Below are positions 5,599-7,163 of a DNA stretch of 7,163 nt, in pieces. Location of the stretch: contig JAFDHR010000115.1 of the NCBI GenBank assembly GCA_019308645.1, positions 1 to 7,163 on the forward strand, written 5' to 3'. Position 1 is the stretch's first letter, and every line of letters begins with the position of its first letter. This stretch comes from Deltaproteobacteria bacterium. GTDB taxonomy: Bacteria; Desulfobacterota; DSM-4660; Desulfatiglandales; B25-G16. The notes below the pieces were generated by a model. It ran no database searches. It saw nothing but the letters and a program-made list of their open reading frames with translations, and was not told the origin of the DNA. The position numbers were made by a program, and so were the translations under genes.

Positions 5599-5749
5599 TC
5601 GAGGTTAAAACCAATTATTCTAAAACTTAATGATAATTACCTAAAATCAGTTGATTGGTCAAGAAAAACACGCAACGATGAGATTTGGGATAGAGGCATT
5701 GAGGGATTGGGAATTTAGGAATTGAGGGATTGAGAGCAGAGAGCGGAAG
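5599..5749 (+). repeat. repeat element copy B
   Basis: Bases 5641-5749 are the near-identical partner of 3541-3649 (three mismatches, same orientation, offset 2,100). The first 40 bases (5599-5640) are the diverged equivalent of 3499-3540. Unlike copy A it lacks the right inverted arm and runs into GGCGGATGGCGGATGATGG low-complexity DNA. The two copies bracket the HEPN/DUF1156 scraps, the GC-rich insert, fic and the terminator, so recombination between them would delete that block. Confidence 0.8.
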
Positions 5750-5793
5750 GCGGATGGCGGATGATGGAGGGCAGAGAGGATTGGCGATTTTGC

Positions 5794-5892
5794 CCCAGTG
5801 AAATATTTCACAGGGAAGCAAATGATACCTTTTCCTTCGTAAACCTCAACTCAGTAAAACAATTTCAGATTTCACAGGGCGTTTCACAGGGC
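5794..5892. repeat. palindrome and TTTCACAGGG repeats
   Basis: GTGAAATATTTCAC (5798-5811) is a perfect 14-bp palindrome, extended to CCC-A-(palindrome)-A-GGG with a single mismatch pair (5794-5815). Its right part, TTTCACAGGG, recurs at 5870-5879 and 5882-5891, the last two in tandem with a 12-bp period. The pattern suits a REP-like extragenic palindrome family that has been partly duplicated. There is no adjacent gene for it to regulate. Confidence 0.55.
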
Positions 5893-6015
5893 AAGGATTG
5901 TGGATTTTGGAAAAGCAGAGGGTGGTGAGCATAGGGCTTTGGCGCATAGAGTATAGCGCTCAGCGAGTAGATGAAGGCTGATAGTGGATTTGAGCTTGGA
6001 GCTACGAGCTTTGGG
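5893..6015. other. low-complexity purine-rich DNA
   Basis: The stretch consists of loosely repeated units such as GGATT, GAGTA and GAGCTTGGAGCTACGAGCTT, like the body of the repeat elements at 3541 and 5641. Frames stay open across it only because of its composition. It replaces the end of the HEPN remnant to its right. Confidence 0.45.
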
Positions 6016-6243
6016 CTTACGGACAAACTCCTGAAACGAGAGGGCTGCGCCCATGGCATGAATGGTATACCCTTTAACCTGTTTAGACTCAAACCCAACC
6101 ATGGGATGGTAGTCACCTTTATGACGGCTTTCAAAAATCTTGTCGTAGAACCGCCCCAAGAATATATCCAATAGACCAGCCTTTATTAATTCTCTATGTA
6201 GTGCAGCCCACACCGATGTATACTTCTTAAAGCCTTTTTCCTT
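6016..6243 (-). pseudogene. second HEPN-domain remnant
   Basis: The minus-strand frame reads KKYTSVWAALHRELIKAGLL, then LGRFYDKIFESRHKGDY, then a degenerate helix ending FQEFVRK. The order (REL-IKAGLL, then GRFYDKIFESR-x-x-GDY) is that of the C-terminal half of COG1895/COG2250-type HEPN proteins. A TAA just upstream (6246-6244) and the lack of any start codon with a ribosome site show the N-terminal half is gone, and the end dissolves into low-complexity DNA. It is a different gene from the remnant at 3819-3955. The family is normally the RNase toxin half of HEPN-MNT pairs; no MNT gene is visible. Confidence 0.55.
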
Positions 6244-6287
6244 TTATAGTAATAGGGTACACATTAGTATATTACCGGTTATGGCTC

Positions 6288-6815
6288 CTAAGCCCCGTCC
6301 AGGCCATGATGCTCTGTCTTTGTATACCATGAGGCGGGATCAGTCAGGTACTCCTCGGCGTCCTTCAGAGAAAGGTAATGTCCGTGCTCAATACGGGCAA
6401 GCAGGTTGAAAAACTCTTTTTCTTTTGGATCAGAGACATTATCTCGGAGTTTAGCATAATGGGATGTCCCTTTGGACTCAAAATCGATAGCTATCCGGAT
6501 GGCCTTCAGGTCATCATCATCTCTTTCAGGCATCTTATCTAAATTTTTCACTGAGTCTTTCAGGATATCCTTAACGATCGTGTCTTTCACCTTGAGGGGA
6601 ATGGTTTCAGGCCATTTTTCATTCCTCTCCCACCTCTCATGAACTTCCTTCAACCTCTCATAGTGTTCTAATTCCTCATCGGCTATCTGGTTAAACATGG
6701 CTTTGCCGATAGGATTTTTTGTCCTCTTGGCATTTTTTAGATAAAATTCCCGCTCCCCCATCTCATTTTTAAGGGCGACTTCCAGTGCATTGAGATTCTC
6801 TTTTTCCTTCATCAT
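6288..6815 (-). CDS. ferritin-like diiron protein, rubrerythrin family
   Basis: The 175-residue product is a four-helix ferritin-like protein with two repeated halves, each supplying diiron ligands: E18 in ALKNEMGEREFYLKNA, E49 and H52 in ADEELEHYERL, E113 in DFESKGTSHYAKL, and E143 and H146 in IEHGHYLSL. It lacks the C-terminal rubredoxin Cys4 domain of classical rubrerythrin. The ending DPASWYTKTEHHGLDGA is typical of the short 'erythrin-like' members. Such cytoplasmic proteins remove peroxide or manage iron in anaerobes; the exact activity is unproven. It starts ATG ATG; AGGAGA lies close to the first, and the second (6812) has the better spacing. It has its own promoter and lies downstream of thioredoxin on the same strand, which fits an oxidative-stress role. 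Confidence 0.88.
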   Translation of the reverse strand: MMKEKENLNALEVALKNEMGEREFYLKNAKRTKNPIGKAMFNQIADEELEHYERLKEVHERWERNEKWPETIPLKVKDTIVKDILKDSVKNLDKMPERDDDDLKAIRIAIDFESKGTSHYAKLRDNVSDPKEKEFFNLLARIEHGHYLSLKDAEEYLTDPASWYTKTEHHGLDGA

Positions 6816-6859
6816 AGCTCTCCTATTTTAATTATAGTAAGGTGTTAGGTTCCAACTTT

Positions 6860-6887
6860 TTTATCACAGTTCAGTTGAAATTGTCAA
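6860..6887 (-). promoter_or_regulatory. promoter of the ferritin-like gene
   Basis: On the minus strand TTGACA (6887-6882) is followed after 16 bases by GATAAA (6865-6860), preceded by TG as in an extended -10 element. The -10 itself is only a four-of-six match. Transcription would begin near 6853, giving a leader of about 40 bases. Confidence 0.5.
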
Positions 6888-6948
6888 AATTTGGAAGCCA
6901 CGAGTGCTTGATTCCTTTTATAGCCAAGATTAATGTGAAAAATTACCC

Positions 6949-6966
6949 GAATCTGATCAGAGATTC
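6949..6966 (-). terminator. weak hairpin after the thioredoxin gene
   Basis: GAATCT and AGATTC form 6-bp arms around GATCAG, 27 bases after the thioredoxin stop. On the minus strand the stem is followed by GGGTAATTTTTC, a short T-rich run. The stem is short, so it may terminate only in part. Confidence 0.35.
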
Positions 6967-6993
6967 ATCAGGTGAAGGAGTAAATGAGCAACA

Positions 6994-7163
6994 CTAAAGA
7001 ATAGAACGTAGATGGCCTTCTATATCACCCTTGGGGAGAGCCCCCACAAGGCTGTTGACAAATTTCCCATCCCTGAAAAGAAGCATGGTAGGAATACTCC
7101 GTATAGCGTATTGTGAAGCGGTCAGAGGGTTTTCATCCACGTTGAGCTTTGCAATTTTTACCC
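6994..7163 (-). CDS. trxA: thioredoxin, C-terminal part (gene continues past window)
   Basis: The last 55 codons of a thioredoxin read [20 protein letters not shown], then [14 protein letters not shown], then [20 protein letters not shown] and L before a TAG. The cis-proline loop (SIPT), the LLF-DG-K strand pair and the VGALPK turn before the last helix are those of TrxA-type thioredoxins. The WCGPC active site lies outside the window, so redox function and the exact paralogue are inferred. It would reduce protein disulfides in the cytoplasm and feed peroxide defence. It ends 178 bases before the ferritin-like gene on the same strand, with a weak hairpin and a promoter between them, so the two are probably separate units. 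Confidence 0.88.
   Translation of the reverse strand, partial: VKIAKLNVDENPLTASQYAIRSIPTMLLFRDGKFVNSLVGALPKGDIEGHLRSIL

Noticed and set aside
5529..5600. Riboswitch upstream of fic
   Set aside because: Only a single terminator hairpin and a short ORF are visible; I see no conserved aptamer-like set of helices.
5627..5821. 64-codon minus-strand ORF over repeat copy B
   Set aside because: The translation is simply the low-complexity repeat (rich in P, S, L and I) and is not a gene.

Overview
The window most resembles an accessory region of an anaerobic bacterium, probably a deltaproteobacterium (Desulfobacterota). That rests on indirect evidence: a rubrerythrin-type diiron protein next to thioredoxin, a Cache-like/HAMP-style membrane sensor, and intergenic repeats of a style I associate with that group. 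Nothing in the window fixes the taxon. Apart from the sensor and one tiny doubtful ORF, every supported gene is on the minus strand.

Layout, left to right. 1-494 is gene-poor, with one possible 28-residue peptide. 495-1466 (+) encodes a two-pass membrane sensor that stops a few residues into its HAMP domain and so has lost its output domain; the stop lies in a REP-like motif (1456-1465) whose inverse occurs at 323-332, on the other side of the gene. 1714-3343 (-) is a two-gene operon: an XRE-type helix-turn-helix/ImmA-IrrE zinc metallopeptidase, then a PIN-like nuclease whose start overlaps it by 23 bases. Its promoter is well formed and overlaid by two interleaved inverted repeats, one with perfect 10-bp arms. 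This is organised like a self-regulated toxin-antitoxin or defence module.

3499-4270 has no intact gene. It holds a repeat element with inverted ends, a broken HEPN-domain gene whose stop overlaps the start of a stub resembling the N-terminus of DUF1156 DNA methyltransferases, and a GC-rich hairpin-dense insert. 4270-5328 (-) is a complete Fic-domain AMPylase-like protein with an N-terminal inhibitory motif and a C-terminal winged helix. About 200 bases upstream of it is a strong intrinsic terminator preceded by a good ribosome site and a two-codon ORF. 5599-6243 holds a second copy of the repeat (106 of 109 bases identical, same orientation, exactly 2,100 bp away), low-complexity DNA and a second HEPN remnant. 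The right end is conventional: a ferritin-like diiron protein (6288-6815) with its own promoter, and the C-terminal part of a thioredoxin running off the window.

Overall the middle reads as a defence or stress island in turnover: the regulator/peptidase-PIN pair and the Fic protein are intact, while HEPN and methyltransferase genes survive only as scraps among repeats. The redox genes at the right edge look like stable flanking sequence.
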